Assembly (NCBI GenBank): GCA_965658225.1
Contig: CBFHRK010000029.1
Span: 1-22,968 of the forward strand
DNA length: 22,968 bases
Origin: ECT2AJA-044 sp965658225
Lineage (GTDB): Bacteria > Bacteroidota > Bacteroidia > Flavobacteriales > ECT2AJA-044
Reading direction: 5' to 3'
Position 1 is the stretch's first letter. Each line of letters begins with the position of its first letter. A program made the position numbers and the translations under genes. Positions 16,823-22,968 of this stretch are shown here, one piece after another. The notes under the pieces are model-generated. The model did not search any database and was not told where the DNA came from. It saw only the letters and a program-made list of their open reading frames with translations.

Positions 16823-18016
16823 AAGTACTATTCGGCCGATTGGCTTTTTACTGGAACAGGTTCGCCCTTATCGGGCGGATGCGTGGCTATCGAAGCAAAT
16901 GGCCAAATCGCCGGAGTATATTCTTCAGAAGCGGATAAGCCTGACGATGGTGCGGAAGTCATCCGCCTGAAAGGCGTGCTAACTCCCGGATTCATAAATA
17001 CACATTGCCACCTAGAGCTCAGTCATTTAAAAGGCAAAATTCCCGAAGGGGGAGGGTTACCGGATTTTCTGAATCATGTTTATTCGCTGCGCGATGTAGA
17101 TCCGGAAACGAAAGAGGCTGCCCAAAAAATGGCCGAACAGGAAATGATTCAATCGGGTGTTGTAGCGGTCGGAGACATCAGTAACGTCAGTGATACCTTC
17201 GCTTTTAAAGCGAAGAGCACTATCGAGTACCATACCTTTATAGAGGTTTTTAGTTGGGATCCGCAGCGAGCGGTGGCCACCTACCAGCGCGGATGCGACC
17301 TCAAAGATGAGTACGATCGCGCTTTTGCTTCGAGTAATAAACCAGCGTTATCGAGTCTTAATCCGCATGCGCCGTATACCGTGTCCGAAAAACTTTTTCA
17401 AGAATTGAATCGAGGTGAGTATTGCGATGGCATGCCGATGACCATGCATCATCAAGAAACTCCGGGAGAAAATGAGTTGTTTGAAACGGCGACCGGACCC
17501 ATGGCGGAATTCCTTTCAAGGCTGCGTGGTCGCAATGATACTTTTCGGGCACACGACGCCAATAGTAATCAGTTTACGATTCCTTTATTGCCGAAGTGCC
17601 AGAACATGTTACTGGTTCATAATACAATGAGTACACGTGCCGATTTGGAGCGAGCCCAAGCCTATTCTTCGCGTTTTTTCTATGCCACCTGCCCTCGGGC
17701 CAATTGGTATATTGAACGCCGATTGCCCGATTACGATTTATGGCGTGAAATGGATTTGCGTATTTGTATTGGCACCGATTCTTTGAGTAGTAATTGGGAT
17801 TTGAATTTCTGGAATGAACTTACCTTTTTAAACGACCACTACCCGGGCCTTCCTTTTGAAGAACTGCTTCAATGGGCTACGTATAATGGAGCCGAGGCCT
17901 TGGAAATGAAACATTTGGGTCGTATTGAAAAAGGAGCAAAACCAGGGCTCCTGCATTTGGAGACGGACGGAGCATTTGAGCTAAATGCCGTAACAGCACT
18001 GAACCGGTTGGATTAA
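16820..18016 (+). CDS. Amidohydrolase-superfamily deaminase/hydrolase (ATZ/TRZ-like)
   Basis: The 398-residue cytoplasmic metal hydrolase has a short N-terminal beta region, then HCHLELS (H62, H64). NPHAPYTVS follows (H183, a substrate-binding position in the deaminase branch), then MHHQET (H210/H211 with E213), LLVHNTMS (H267) and CIGTDSLSSN (D320). This is the full HxH-H-H-D metal set of the chlorohydrolase/deaminase group, which includes enzymes acting on cytosine, guanine, S-adenosylhomocysteine and aminodeoxyfutalosine. Substrate cannot be assigned; aminodeoxyfutalosine deaminase (menaquinone pathway) is one possibility, but no other futalosine-pathway gene is in the window. ATG at 16820 lies 4 nt after a TAnnTTTG box and mirrors the rlmN start. 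Confidence 0.87.
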   Translation: MKYYSADWLFTGTGSPLSGGCVAIEANGQIAGVYSSEADKPDDGAEVIRLKGVLTPGFINTHCHLELSHLKGKIPEGGGLPDFLNHVYSLRDVDPETKEAAQKMAEQEMIQSGVVAVGDISNVSDTFAFKAKSTIEYHTFIEVFSWDPQRAVATYQRGCDLKDEYDRAFASSNKPALSSLNPHAPYTVSEKLFQELNRGEYCDGMPMTMHHQETPGENELFETATGPMAEFLSRLRGRNDTFRAHDANSNQFTIPLLPKCQNMLLVHNTMSTRADLERAQAYSSRFFYATCPRANWYIERRLPDYDLWREMDLRICIGTDSLSSNWDLNFWNELTFLNDHYPGLPFEELLQWATYNGAEALEMKHLGRIEKGAKPGLLHLETDGAFELNAVTALNRLD

Positions 18017-18024
18017 AACTGGGA

Positions 18025-18082
18025 CCCACCATTGAAATGGTGGGCTATGTCTGGAAACCAAGCCCATGAATTCATTCGTGGG
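18025..18082. repeat. REP-like double palindrome between convergent genes
   Basis: Two hairpins of identical architecture (9-bp arms, 2-nt centre) are joined by an 18-nt linker. The first has arms CCCACCATT (18025-18033) and AATGGTGGG (18036-18044). The second has arms CCCATGAAT (18063-18071) and ATTCGTGGG (18074-18082), with one T-G wobble. Both open with CCCA and close with TGGG. No T-run follows either, so neither is a standard terminator. This paired, GC-rich form in a convergent gap resembles REP/BIME elements spread by RAYT transposases; copy number elsewhere is not visible here. Confidence 0.5.
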
Positions 18083-18089
18083 TGGAAGG

Positions 18090-18111
18090 AGGGAAGTCTA
18101 ATTCCCTTTTT
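18090..18111 (+). terminator. Rho-independent terminator of the amidohydrolase gene, overlapping the ispD 3' end
   Basis: Arms AGGGAA (18090-18095) and TTCCCT (18102-18107) around a 6-nt loop are followed by a run of five T on the plus strand (18107-18111). It covers the last codons and stop of the convergent ispD gene. Confidence 0.55.
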
Positions 18112-18772
18112 CCGCAATCAGGTATTCGGCCAACTTCAAGTCTTGTGGGGTCGTGATTTTAATATTGGTCGGATGACCATCTACTAGATTGATTTTATAT
18201 CCGGCCGCTTCAAAAACACTCGCGTCATCTGTGAAGTCTTCCCGGAAACCTTCTTCATAGCAAGGCAGAAGTAAATTCACCCGAAAGCACTGGGGAGTTT
18301 GTACCGATCGGTAGGCGCCGCGCAGCACGCTTTCGTTCCCTTCTAGGGTGATCTTTCGGAGCGAGTCTGTTACCGGCACAGCGGGAACGGCCGATTTATT
18401 CTTTTCCGCTCCTTCAAAACAGGCGGTCAAGGTTTCGGCATTTACCAGCGGGCGTACCCCGTCGTGAATGGCAACCACCTTTGAAGTCGTAATTAAATCG
18501 AGCCCATTTTTGACGGAATGAAACCGGGTTTTGCCTCCTTCCGTGAGGCGGTGGGGAATAGAAAAAGAATGCTGCCGGCAGAGATCGGACCAGTGGTCGA
18601 ATTGATCTGCAGGCAGCACTAATACGAGGTCAATTGCTGAATCGAAAGAATGGAAGGCGGCCAGTGTATGCATTAAAATCGGTTTCCCATGAAGCAAAAG
18701 AAACTGCTTCGGAATGCTCGTTTTCATGCGGGTGCCTGAACCTCCGGCAACGATTACAGCGGAACGACTCAT
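18098..18772 (-). CDS. ispD: 2-C-methyl-D-erythritol 4-phosphate cytidylyltransferase IspD
   Basis: IspD converts MEP plus CTP to CDP-ME in the non-mevalonate isoprenoid pathway. The 224-residue protein has the nucleotide-binding N-terminus VAGGSGTRMKTSIPKQF with the G-loop and PKQ motif, LVLPADQF, HDGVRPLV, TDSLRKI, QTPQCF and the FTDDASVFEAAG motif. This matches the family over its full length. Its ATG overlaps the queA stop by one base (TAATG), so it is co-translated with queA. It provides precursors for the polyprenyl synthase encoded about 2.4 kb away, and ultimately for the undecaprenyl carrier recycled by UppP. Confidence 0.95.
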   Translation of the reverse strand: MSRSAVIVAGGSGTRMKTSIPKQFLLLHGKPILMHTLAAFHSFDSAIDLVLVLPADQFDHWSDLCRQHSFSIPHRLTEGGKTRFHSVKNGLDLITTSKVVAIHDGVRPLVNAETLTACFEGAEKNKSAVPAVPVTDSLRKITLEGNESVLRGAYRSVQTPQCFRVNLLLPCYEEGFREDFTDDASVFEAAGYKINLVDGHPTNIKITTPQDLKLAEYLIAEKGN

Positions 18773-19827
18773 TAAATAATCAACATCGCGTCGCCGTACG
18801 TGTAAAAGCGATACTCTTCTTTAACCGCTTCGTTGTAGGCCTCTTTCAATAGGTCAAAACCGGCAAAAGCGGCGGTCATCATCATAAGAGTTGACTTTGG
18901 CGTATGTAAGTTCGTGATCATGCTGTTGGCGATACTGAAATCGTACGGCGGGAAAATGAACTTGTTCGTCCAACCGGCATAGGTGTTCAAATGACCATCT
19001 GTGCTCACCGAGCTTTCAATGGCCCGCATGGCAGTGGTTCCTACAGCACAAATACGACGCTTTTCGTCGATACCTTGATTCACAATTTTAATGCAATCTT
19101 CTGGAACTTCAATTTGCTCCGAATCCATTTTGTGCTTGCTCAAATCTTCTACCTCTACTGGTCGGAAGGTACCGAGACCAACGTGAAGGGTGAGCTCAGG
19201 AAACTTAATTCCTTTAATCTCTAAACGCTTCATGAGTTGCTTACTGAAATGGAGTCCGGCCGTCGGTGCCGCTACAGCTCCTTCTTTCTTTGCGAAAATC
19301 GTTTGATAGCGATCCGCATCTTCTTCGTCTGGCTCGCGATTGATGTATTTGGGCAAAGGCGTTTGGCCTAATTCGTACAATTTGCTGCGAAACTCTTCAT
19401 AGCTTCCGTCGAAAAGAAAACGAAGGGTACGCCCGCGTGAAGTGGTATTGTCAATCACTTCAGCCACCAAGCTGTCGTCTTCACCAAAGTATAGTTTATT
19501 TCCGATTCTTATTTTACGTGCCGGATCAACCAATACATCCCATAGGCGGCTTTCTTGGTTTAATTCGCGCAATAAGAATACTTCAATTCTAGCACCCGTC
19601 TTTTCCTTATTCCCGTACATACGAGCGGGAAAAACCTTCGTGTTGTTCAAGATCATAACATCGCCATCGTCAAAATAGTCGATTACATCTTTGAACATCT
19701 TGTGCTCAAACGTCCCTTTCTCGCGGTTCACGATCATCAAACGCGCTTCATCGCGTTCAGGTGCTGGTCGGTTGGCGAGTAATTTTTCGGGAAGTTCGAA
19801 ATTGAAGTGTGAGAGCTTCATCTTCAT
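18772..19827 (-). CDS. queA: S-adenosylmethionine:tRNA ribosyltransferase-isomerase QueA
   Basis: QueA transfers and isomerises the ribosyl group of SAM onto 7-aminomethyl-7-deazaguanine in tRNA to form epoxyqueuosine. The 351-residue protein shows the typical N-terminus FNFELPEKLLANRPAPERDEARLM, DGDVMILNNTKVFPARM, FAKKEGAVAAPTAGLHF, LHVGLGTFRPV, GTTAMRAIES and the C-terminal FDLLKEAYNEAV with GDAMLI. ATG at 19827 was kept; a second ATG two codons later is equally possible. It has a clear promoter upstream and leads an operon with ispD. Confidence 0.96.
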   Translation of the reverse strand: MKMKLSHFNFELPEKLLANRPAPERDEARLMIVNREKGTFEHKMFKDVIDYFDDGDVMILNNTKVFPARMYGNKEKTGARIEVFLLRELNQESRLWDVLVDPARKIRIGNKLYFGEDDSLVAEVIDNTTSRGRTLRFLFDGSYEEFRSKLYELGQTPLPKYINREPDEEDADRYQTIFAKKEGAVAAPTAGLHFSKQLMKRLEIKGIKFPELTLHVGLGTFRPVEVEDLSKHKMDSEQIEVPEDCIKIVNQGIDEKRRICAVGTTAMRAIESSVSTDGHLNTYAGWTNKFIFPPYDFSIANSMITNLHTPKSTLMMMTAAFAGFDLLKEAYNEAVKEEYRFYTYGDAMLII

Positions 19828-19864
19828 AGCTTACGGGCTTTAAAGAGTTTATTAAAAAAGAGCG

Positions 19865-19896
19865 CAAATATACAGTCGGCGAATAGGCGTTGTCAA
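19865..19896 (-). promoter_or_regulatory. Promoter of queA-ispD
   Basis: TTG (19896-19894) and a perfect TAnnTTTG box, TATATTTG (19872-19865), are separated by 21 bp, within the Bacteroidota range. The ATG at 19827 implies a leader of roughly 33 nt. Confidence 0.6.
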
Positions 19897-19920
19897 GTAA
19901 ATGAGCATATATTAATTTTT
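19890..19920 (+). promoter_or_regulatory. Possible divergent promoter toward the two-TM protein gene
   Basis: On the plus strand TTG (19890-19892) and TAATTTTT (19913-19920, one base off TAnnTTTG) are 20 bp apart. The two -33 elements of the divergent promoters abut as TTGTCAA (19890-19896). A transcript from here would start near 19925 and carry about 125 nt of leader before the ATG at 20053. Confidence 0.35.
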
Positions 19921-19921
19921 A

Positions 19922-19975
19922 CCCGCGTCAACCGCGGGATGTAGGGCGGCGTTTTTTCTTGAAAAACCGACCCTA
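19922..19975 (+). other. Two consecutive hairpins in the queA / two-TM gene intergenic region
   Basis: The first hairpin is perfect: CCCGCG (19922-19927), loop TCAAC, CGCGGG (19933-19938). The second is longer but bulged: TAGGG-CGG-(CG)-TTTTT (19942-19956) pairs with AAAAA-CCG-(A)-CCCTA (19962-19975). Neither is followed by a T-run on either strand and no gene ends here, so they are not terminators of a known gene. They could be a structured 5' leader, a small RNA or a palindromic repeat. I see no other element in the rest of this 225-bp gap. Confidence 0.45.
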
Positions 19976-20052
19976 TTAAAATTTCAATTTGTTTTGAAAA
20001 CTAATTAACTTCCGCAATGGTTACCTCAAAGTAAAAGACTCAATTTTTGATT

Positions 20053-20781
20053 ATGGCCGGAATTAACTTAGAGCACGAATTACAGAAAGAAAGAGCGAGA
20101 AGGCTCAAGCATGCAGAAGAAGAAACCCTAAAGGCGTTTAAACGAGTTCTTCAAAAAGATGACGAACTCGATTCAGCCATTATGGATCGCTTGTTCGGAG
20201 ACGATCAGAATCCAATGACTTCGTTCGAGCTCTCCAATATGGATGCAAGTAGGGTCTATTCCCTCGCCGAAATCAAAACTATTTGCGTTCGCTATCGACT
20301 GCGTTTTCTCGATTCGAAGTATTTCAAAGGTGAAATTCCCTCAGAAGCAATGTCGGCCATAAAAACGCTGCAAAAAGAAAATCAAGTTGAGTTAGAAGGA
20401 TTCAAGATTGTGGCTCCGGCCGAGCTATTCAACCTAAAAGAGCGCGACAAAGACCCTATGCTTTTTGTCCCCATCGGAAATCAAAACTACTATCTTGTTC
20501 ACCGCTGGGGTGGAGATTTAAATCCTTGGCGTAGAATTCTAAGTTGGCCGTTACAGACGTTTCCGAATATGGTGAAAACGGTTTTTGGCGCGGCAATTTT
20601 GGGAGCGCTTTCCGTGCCACACAACGTAATGGTTCCAGATCCAAGTATGGCTTCATGGCCCATTCGCGGGATCCTATTCTTTTGGTTGCTTATCGCCCTG
20701 TGTGGAATGACTACGCTATATGTTCTCGGGACGGGGAAGAACTTCAACGATGCGGAGTGGAACTCGAGGTATCGAGTGTAA
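20053..20781 (+). CDS. Hypothetical protein with two C-terminal transmembrane segments
   Basis: I do not recognise a named family. The 242-residue protein has a charged helical N-terminus (1 to about 45, Lys/Glu/Arg-rich, LEHELQKERARRLKHAEEE) and a soluble middle region (about 55-150) containing AEIKTICVRYRLRFLDSKYFKGE. Two membrane segments follow at about 173-190 and 206-226, then a short tail, GKNFNDAEWNSRY. No signal peptide is seen, so the bulk should be cytoplasmic with a C-terminal membrane hairpin. ATG at 20053 was chosen; an in-frame TTG two codons earlier is weaker. From memory, similar proteins with an 'NS.Y' tail occur near queA in other Bacteroidota. It diverges from queA and converges on truB. 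Confidence 0.75.
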   Translation: MAGINLEHELQKERARRLKHAEEETLKAFKRVLQKDDELDSAIMDRLFGDDQNPMTSFELSNMDASRVYSLAEIKTICVRYRLRFLDSKYFKGEIPSEAMSAIKTLQKENQVELEGFKIVAPAELFNLKERDKDPMLFVPIGNQNYYLVHRWGGDLNPWRRILSWPLQTFPNMVKTVFGAAILGALSVPHNVMVPDPSMASWPIRGILFFWLLIALCGMTTLYVLGTGKNFNDAEWNSRYRV

Positions 20782-20790
20782 GAAGTTTCC

Positions 20791-20826
20791 GTTGTTCTAG
20801 TTGTTTTAGTTGTTCCGGGTGTTGCC
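20791..20826. repeat. Short imperfect 9-bp tandem repeat
   Basis: Three consecutive units GTTGTTCTA, GTTGTTTTA and GTTGTTCCG (20791-20817), and a more degenerate fourth unit, lie 9 bp after the stop of the two-TM protein, in the 124-bp convergent gap before truB. The repeat is non-coding in the assigned frames. Confidence 0.55.
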
Positions 20827-20862
20827 CTACCCTAATGGTGTTTGCCTTTTGGTCCGGATGAG

Positions 20863-20890
20863 GATAAATACTCCTGAAATGCTTTCGGAG
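20863..20890 (-). terminator. Possible terminator after truB
   Basis: On the minus strand CTCC-GAAA (20890-20883) pairs with TTTC-(A)-GGAG (20879-20871) around a 3-nt loop, followed by TATTTATC (20870-20863). The T-tract is interrupted and one base is bulged, so this is a weak candidate. Confidence 0.3.
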
Positions 20891-20905
20891 CTTGGATCTA
20901 ACGCG

Positions 20906-21607
20906 CTATCCTTCTTTTTCCAACTCCGATAAAAAACCTTCCACCGTAATGGCATTGTCCACGTGAAAATCGCCAATGGCGGTGCGGCGCAATTCGGTTA
21001 AATGGGCGCCAGAATCGAGCGCCTTTCCGATATCATGGGCCAACGATCGTATGTATGTGCCTTTGCTGCAGCGCACACGAAACGAAATTTTAGGAAATTG
21101 ATCACCATTTAGTTCGAGTGTCGAAATATGTACTTGTCGAGCGGGCATTTCGGGTTGCTCTCCTTGCCGAGCCAAATCGTAGGCTCGTTTTCCGTCGATA
21201 TGCACGGCCGAAAAAATGGGCGGATACTGTTCAATGTCCCCAGTAAATTGAGGTATTATGTTTTGCAACGCCTCCGGCGTGATATGCCCTGTGGGATATT
21301 CACAATCTACCTCCGATTCTAAATCGTAACTCGGCGTCGTAGCTCCGAGCAATAACATTCCGGTATACTCTTTTTCTTGACCTTGAAAGCGGTCAATTTC
21401 TTTGGTTTTTTTTCCTGTACATAGAATCAGAAGTCCACTCGCGAGAGGGTCTAAAGTACCGGCGTGACCTACTTTTATTTTTTTGATGCCGTACTTCTGT
21501 CGTATCGCCCATCGAACTTTATTGACGACTTGAAAAGAGGTCCAGTGGAGTGGTTTATCGATGAGGAGCACTTTACCCTCATGATAAGGACTTGGCAATT
21601 CTGACAT
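20906..21607 (-). CDS. truB: tRNA pseudouridine55 synthase TruB
   Basis: TruB forms pseudouridine-55 in the T-loop of tRNAs. The 233-residue protein has GKVLLIDKPLHWTSFQVVNK near the N-terminus, the catalytic motif VGHAGTLDPLASGLL (D53), YDLES, and the RCSKGTYIRSLAHDIG motif. It is shorter than E. coli TruB and appears to lack much of the C-terminal PUA-like part, as is common outside Proteobacteria. I placed the start at ATG 21607, 15 codons inside the longest frame. It overlaps the uppP stop as TAATG, and the extra N-terminal residues (arginine-rich) are just uppP in another frame. Confidence 0.94.
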   Translation of the reverse strand: MSELPSPYHEGKVLLIDKPLHWTSFQVVNKVRWAIRQKYGIKKIKVGHAGTLDPLASGLLILCTGKKTKEIDRFQGQEKEYTGMLLLGATTPSYDLESEVDCEYPTGHITPEALQNIIPQFTGDIEQYPPIFSAVHIDGKRAYDLARQGEQPEMPARQVHISTLELNGDQFPKISFRVRCSKGTYIRSLAHDIGKALDSGAHLTELRRTAIGDFHVDNAITVEGFLSELEKEG

Positions 21608-22407
21608 TATACCAAACTGATAATCACGGCGAGTGCACCTACGGCGAAGCAATAGTACGCGAAGGAGCGAAGTTGTGCTTTTTTAACGAGGGCAATCATC
21701 CACTTACAGGCAACCACGCCTGAAACAAAGGCAGCAATAAATCCAAGGGTCATCGGGCCCGAGGCTCCTTGACTAATGGTAATATCCCCAGTGGCCAAGT
21801 CTTTTAAGTCGAGCAGCATTTTACCCAGAATTAAGGGCACCACCATCAAGAATGAAAAGCGGGCGGCCTTTTCTCGATCGATGCCTAATAAAACGGCGGA
21901 TGAAATGGTCGCTCCCGAACGCGATATTCCGGGCAATATCGCTATGGCCTGAGCAATACCAATTAAGAAGGCGTTTTTTCCACTGACCGATTTATTGGTT
22001 TCCTTGGCCTTATCGGCCAGAAATAGGAGTCCGCCCGTTAGAATTAACATGGCACCCACCAAGGTGATTTGCCCGCCAAATAGACTTTCAATTTGATCTT
22101 CGAGTAGGAGCCCCACCAATGCCGCCGGCACCATAGAAACGATGATAAAGGTGACGAACTTGGCTTCGTCGTTCCAAGTGAAGGTGAGCAGTCCTTTGAG
22201 TAATTCATTGACATCTTTCCGAAAAACAAGGAGTGTCGCCATTGCTGTTGCACCGTGCACGAGCACGGTAAAAAGAAGACTTTCTTGAGGTACTTGTCCT
22301 TCGCCAAACAGCGCTTTGGCAAGTTCAAGATGTCCGCTACTAGATACGGGAAGGAATTCAGTAAGTCCCTGAATTAAGCCTAGAATTAAGGCTTCAAACC
22401 AATTCAT
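21607..22407 (-). CDS. uppP: Undecaprenyl-diphosphate phosphatase UppP (BacA)
   Basis: UppP dephosphorylates undecaprenyl diphosphate in the inner membrane to regenerate the lipid carrier for peptidoglycan and O-antigen synthesis; it also gives bacitracin tolerance. The 266-residue polytopic protein shows the first signature QGLTEFLPVSSSGHL (E17, H26) and the second, PGISRSGAT, with about eight hydrophobic segments. I chose ATG at 22407 (MNWFEALILGL), which overlaps the DUF3098 stop as ATGA; the frame continues 10 codons upstream but only inside the neighbouring gene. It sits in the ftsX-DUF3098-uppP-truB operon, where tight overlaps suggest translational coupling. Confidence 0.95.
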   Translation of the reverse strand: MNWFEALILGLIQGLTEFLPVSSSGHLELAKALFGEGQVPQESLLFTVLVHGATAMATLLVFRKDVNELLKGLLTFTWNDEAKFVTFIIVSMVPAALVGLLLEDQIESLFGGQITLVGAMLILTGGLLFLADKAKETNKSVSGKNAFLIGIAQAIAILPGISRSGATISSAVLLGIDREKAARFSFLMVVPLILGKMLLDLKDLATGDITISQGASGPMTLGFIAAFVSGVVACKWMIALVKKAQLRSFAYYCFAVGALAVIISLV

Positions 22408-22652
22408 TCGGCAGAGGACTTGCTGCTTGGACGCCACATGATGGCGTAAATTTCAATGATAAAGCCAATGATAATGATGGCTGGAGCCATTACAATGCGT
22501 CGGGTGCTAAAAATATCCGGATTAAAAACATTGGGATCTTCAGATCCACCGCCGGTCATTAAAAGATAGCCAATAGCCATTACTACTAATCCGATTACCA
22601 AAAACTGGTAATTGCGCTTTTCAAAAATGTAGTCTTTATTTTTTTCTTCCAT
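22404..22652 (-). CDS. DUF3098 family small membrane protein
   Basis: This 82-residue protein has two hydrophobic segments (about 16-33, LVIGLVVMAIGYLLMTGGG, and about 53-71) joined by a short loop containing DPNVFNPDIFSTRRI. It matches my recollection of the DUF3098 family, which in Bacteroidota lies between ftsX and uppP. Function is unknown; the context suggests a role in envelope or division. The ATG at 22652 overlaps the ftsX stop by one base (TGATG) and its own stop overlaps the uppP start. Confidence 0.85.
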   Translation of the reverse strand: MEEKNKDYIFEKRNYQFLVIGLVVMAIGYLLMTGGGSEDPNVFNPDIFSTRRIVMAPAIIIIGFIIEIYAIMWRPSSKSSAE

Positions 22653-22968
22653 CAGAAATAGAGTTCATCGGTTTTAAGGCGCAGGTACTTTCGTACTGCA
22701 AAGAAAGTACAAATCCACGAAATGAGCACGCCCAAAAGGAGTGTTCCAACCGCTAGGGTGGCGAGCAACTGCAGGTCTTCGGCAATTACTAATTCCGGAA
22801 TATTGTGTTGAATACTGTAAACGAGGCCGGCTAAAAGAGCAAGGGCAATGAAAGAACCAATAAGGCCCATGCGCACTCCGCGCCATAAAAAGGGCTTGCG
22901 GATAAATGTTTTTGTGGCGCCCACCAATTGCATGGTTTTGATTAAAAAACGGCGCGAGTAAATACTGA
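22652..22968 (-). CDS. ftsX: Cell-division protein FtsX, C-terminal part (cut by window edge)
   Basis: FtsX is the membrane partner of the FtsE ATPase and controls peptidoglycan hydrolases at the septum. Only the last about 105 residues are present; the frame is open through the window end (SIYSRRFLIKTMQLVGATK), so the M at 22933 is internal. The visible part has the family signature MQLVGATKTFIRKPFLWRG, followed by two membrane segments (about 23-43 and 60-80 from that M) and a short basic tail. It opens the ftsX-DUF3098-uppP-truB operon. Confidence 0.92.
   Translation of the reverse strand, partial: SIYSRRFLIKTMQLVGATKTFIRKPFLWRGVRMGLIGSFIALALLAGLVYSIQHNIPELVIAEDLQLLATLAVGTLLLGVLISWICTFFAVRKYLRLKTDELYF

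Noticed and set aside
21608..21652. Longer truB start with an arginine-rich N-terminus
   Set aside because: The extension only reads uppP sequence in another frame; the inner ATG forms a TAATG junction and begins the normal family N-terminus.
22408..22437. Longer uppP start
   Set aside because: It runs inside the DUF3098 gene; the ATG at 22407 overlaps the stop as ATGA and gives the usual MNWFEA start.
1..22968. CRISPR array, tRNA/rRNA genes, insertion sequences, phage or defence genes
   Set aside because: No regularly spaced repeats, clover-leaf sequences, transposase motifs or defence-type domains were found by reading both strands; gaps are all short and accounted for.

Overview
The window is a stretch of conserved, mostly housekeeping chromosome from a member of the Bacteroidota, most likely the Flavobacteriales. 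The evidence is the MurF-alanine racemase fusion, the DAHP synthase-chorismate mutase fusion, a TonB-dependent receptor with an N-terminal carboxypeptidase-regulatory-like domain, a DUF3098 protein between ftsX and uppP, the absence of obvious Shine-Dalgarno sequences, and several promoter -7 boxes of the Bacteroidota form TAnnTTTG. Genes are densely packed, with many 1-4 bp start/stop overlaps. No rRNA, tRNA, CRISPR array, insertion sequence, phage gene or obvious defence system was seen, and no gap without a gene exceeds about 225 bp.

Left part (1-8774). The 3' part of an O-antigen-ligase-like membrane protein, with an unusual insert in its periplasmic loop, runs into the convergent tdk / murF-alr pair. 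From a divergent start next to tdk, a plus-strand operon carries a small unknown protein, rsmI, DAHP synthase/chorismate mutase and recJ.

Middle (8771-16776). All genes are on the minus strand. Transcription runs rlmN, polyprenyl diphosphate synthase, dnaG, a large TonB-dependent receptor, then a secreted PhoD-like phosphatase. A strong terminator separates the last two and leaves almost no room for a phosphatase promoter. DnaG and Tdk have both lost most or all of the zinc ligands typical of their families.

Right part (16774-22968). rlmN and an amidohydrolase diverge from a near-perfect mirror-image sequence that holds both start codons and both -7 boxes. Convergent genes then flank a double-hairpin REP-like element. 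queA-ispD on the minus strand diverge from an unknown two-TM protein across a structured intergenic region. A tight ftsX-DUF3098-uppP-truB operon enters from the right edge, with ftsX cut by the window end.

The genes mostly serve the cell envelope (O-antigen ligase, MurF-Alr, UppP, polyprenyl synthase, IspD, FtsX), RNA modification (RsmI, RlmN, QueA, TruB) and DNA replication or repair (DnaG, RecJ, Tdk). I found no convincing new multi-gene system. The most interesting signals are regulatory and architectural: the mirrored leaderless divergent promoter, the palindrome over the TonB receptor promoter, the terminator 7 nt before the phosphatase start, the REP-like doublet, the structured divergent region before the two-TM protein, and the insert in the O-antigen ligase.
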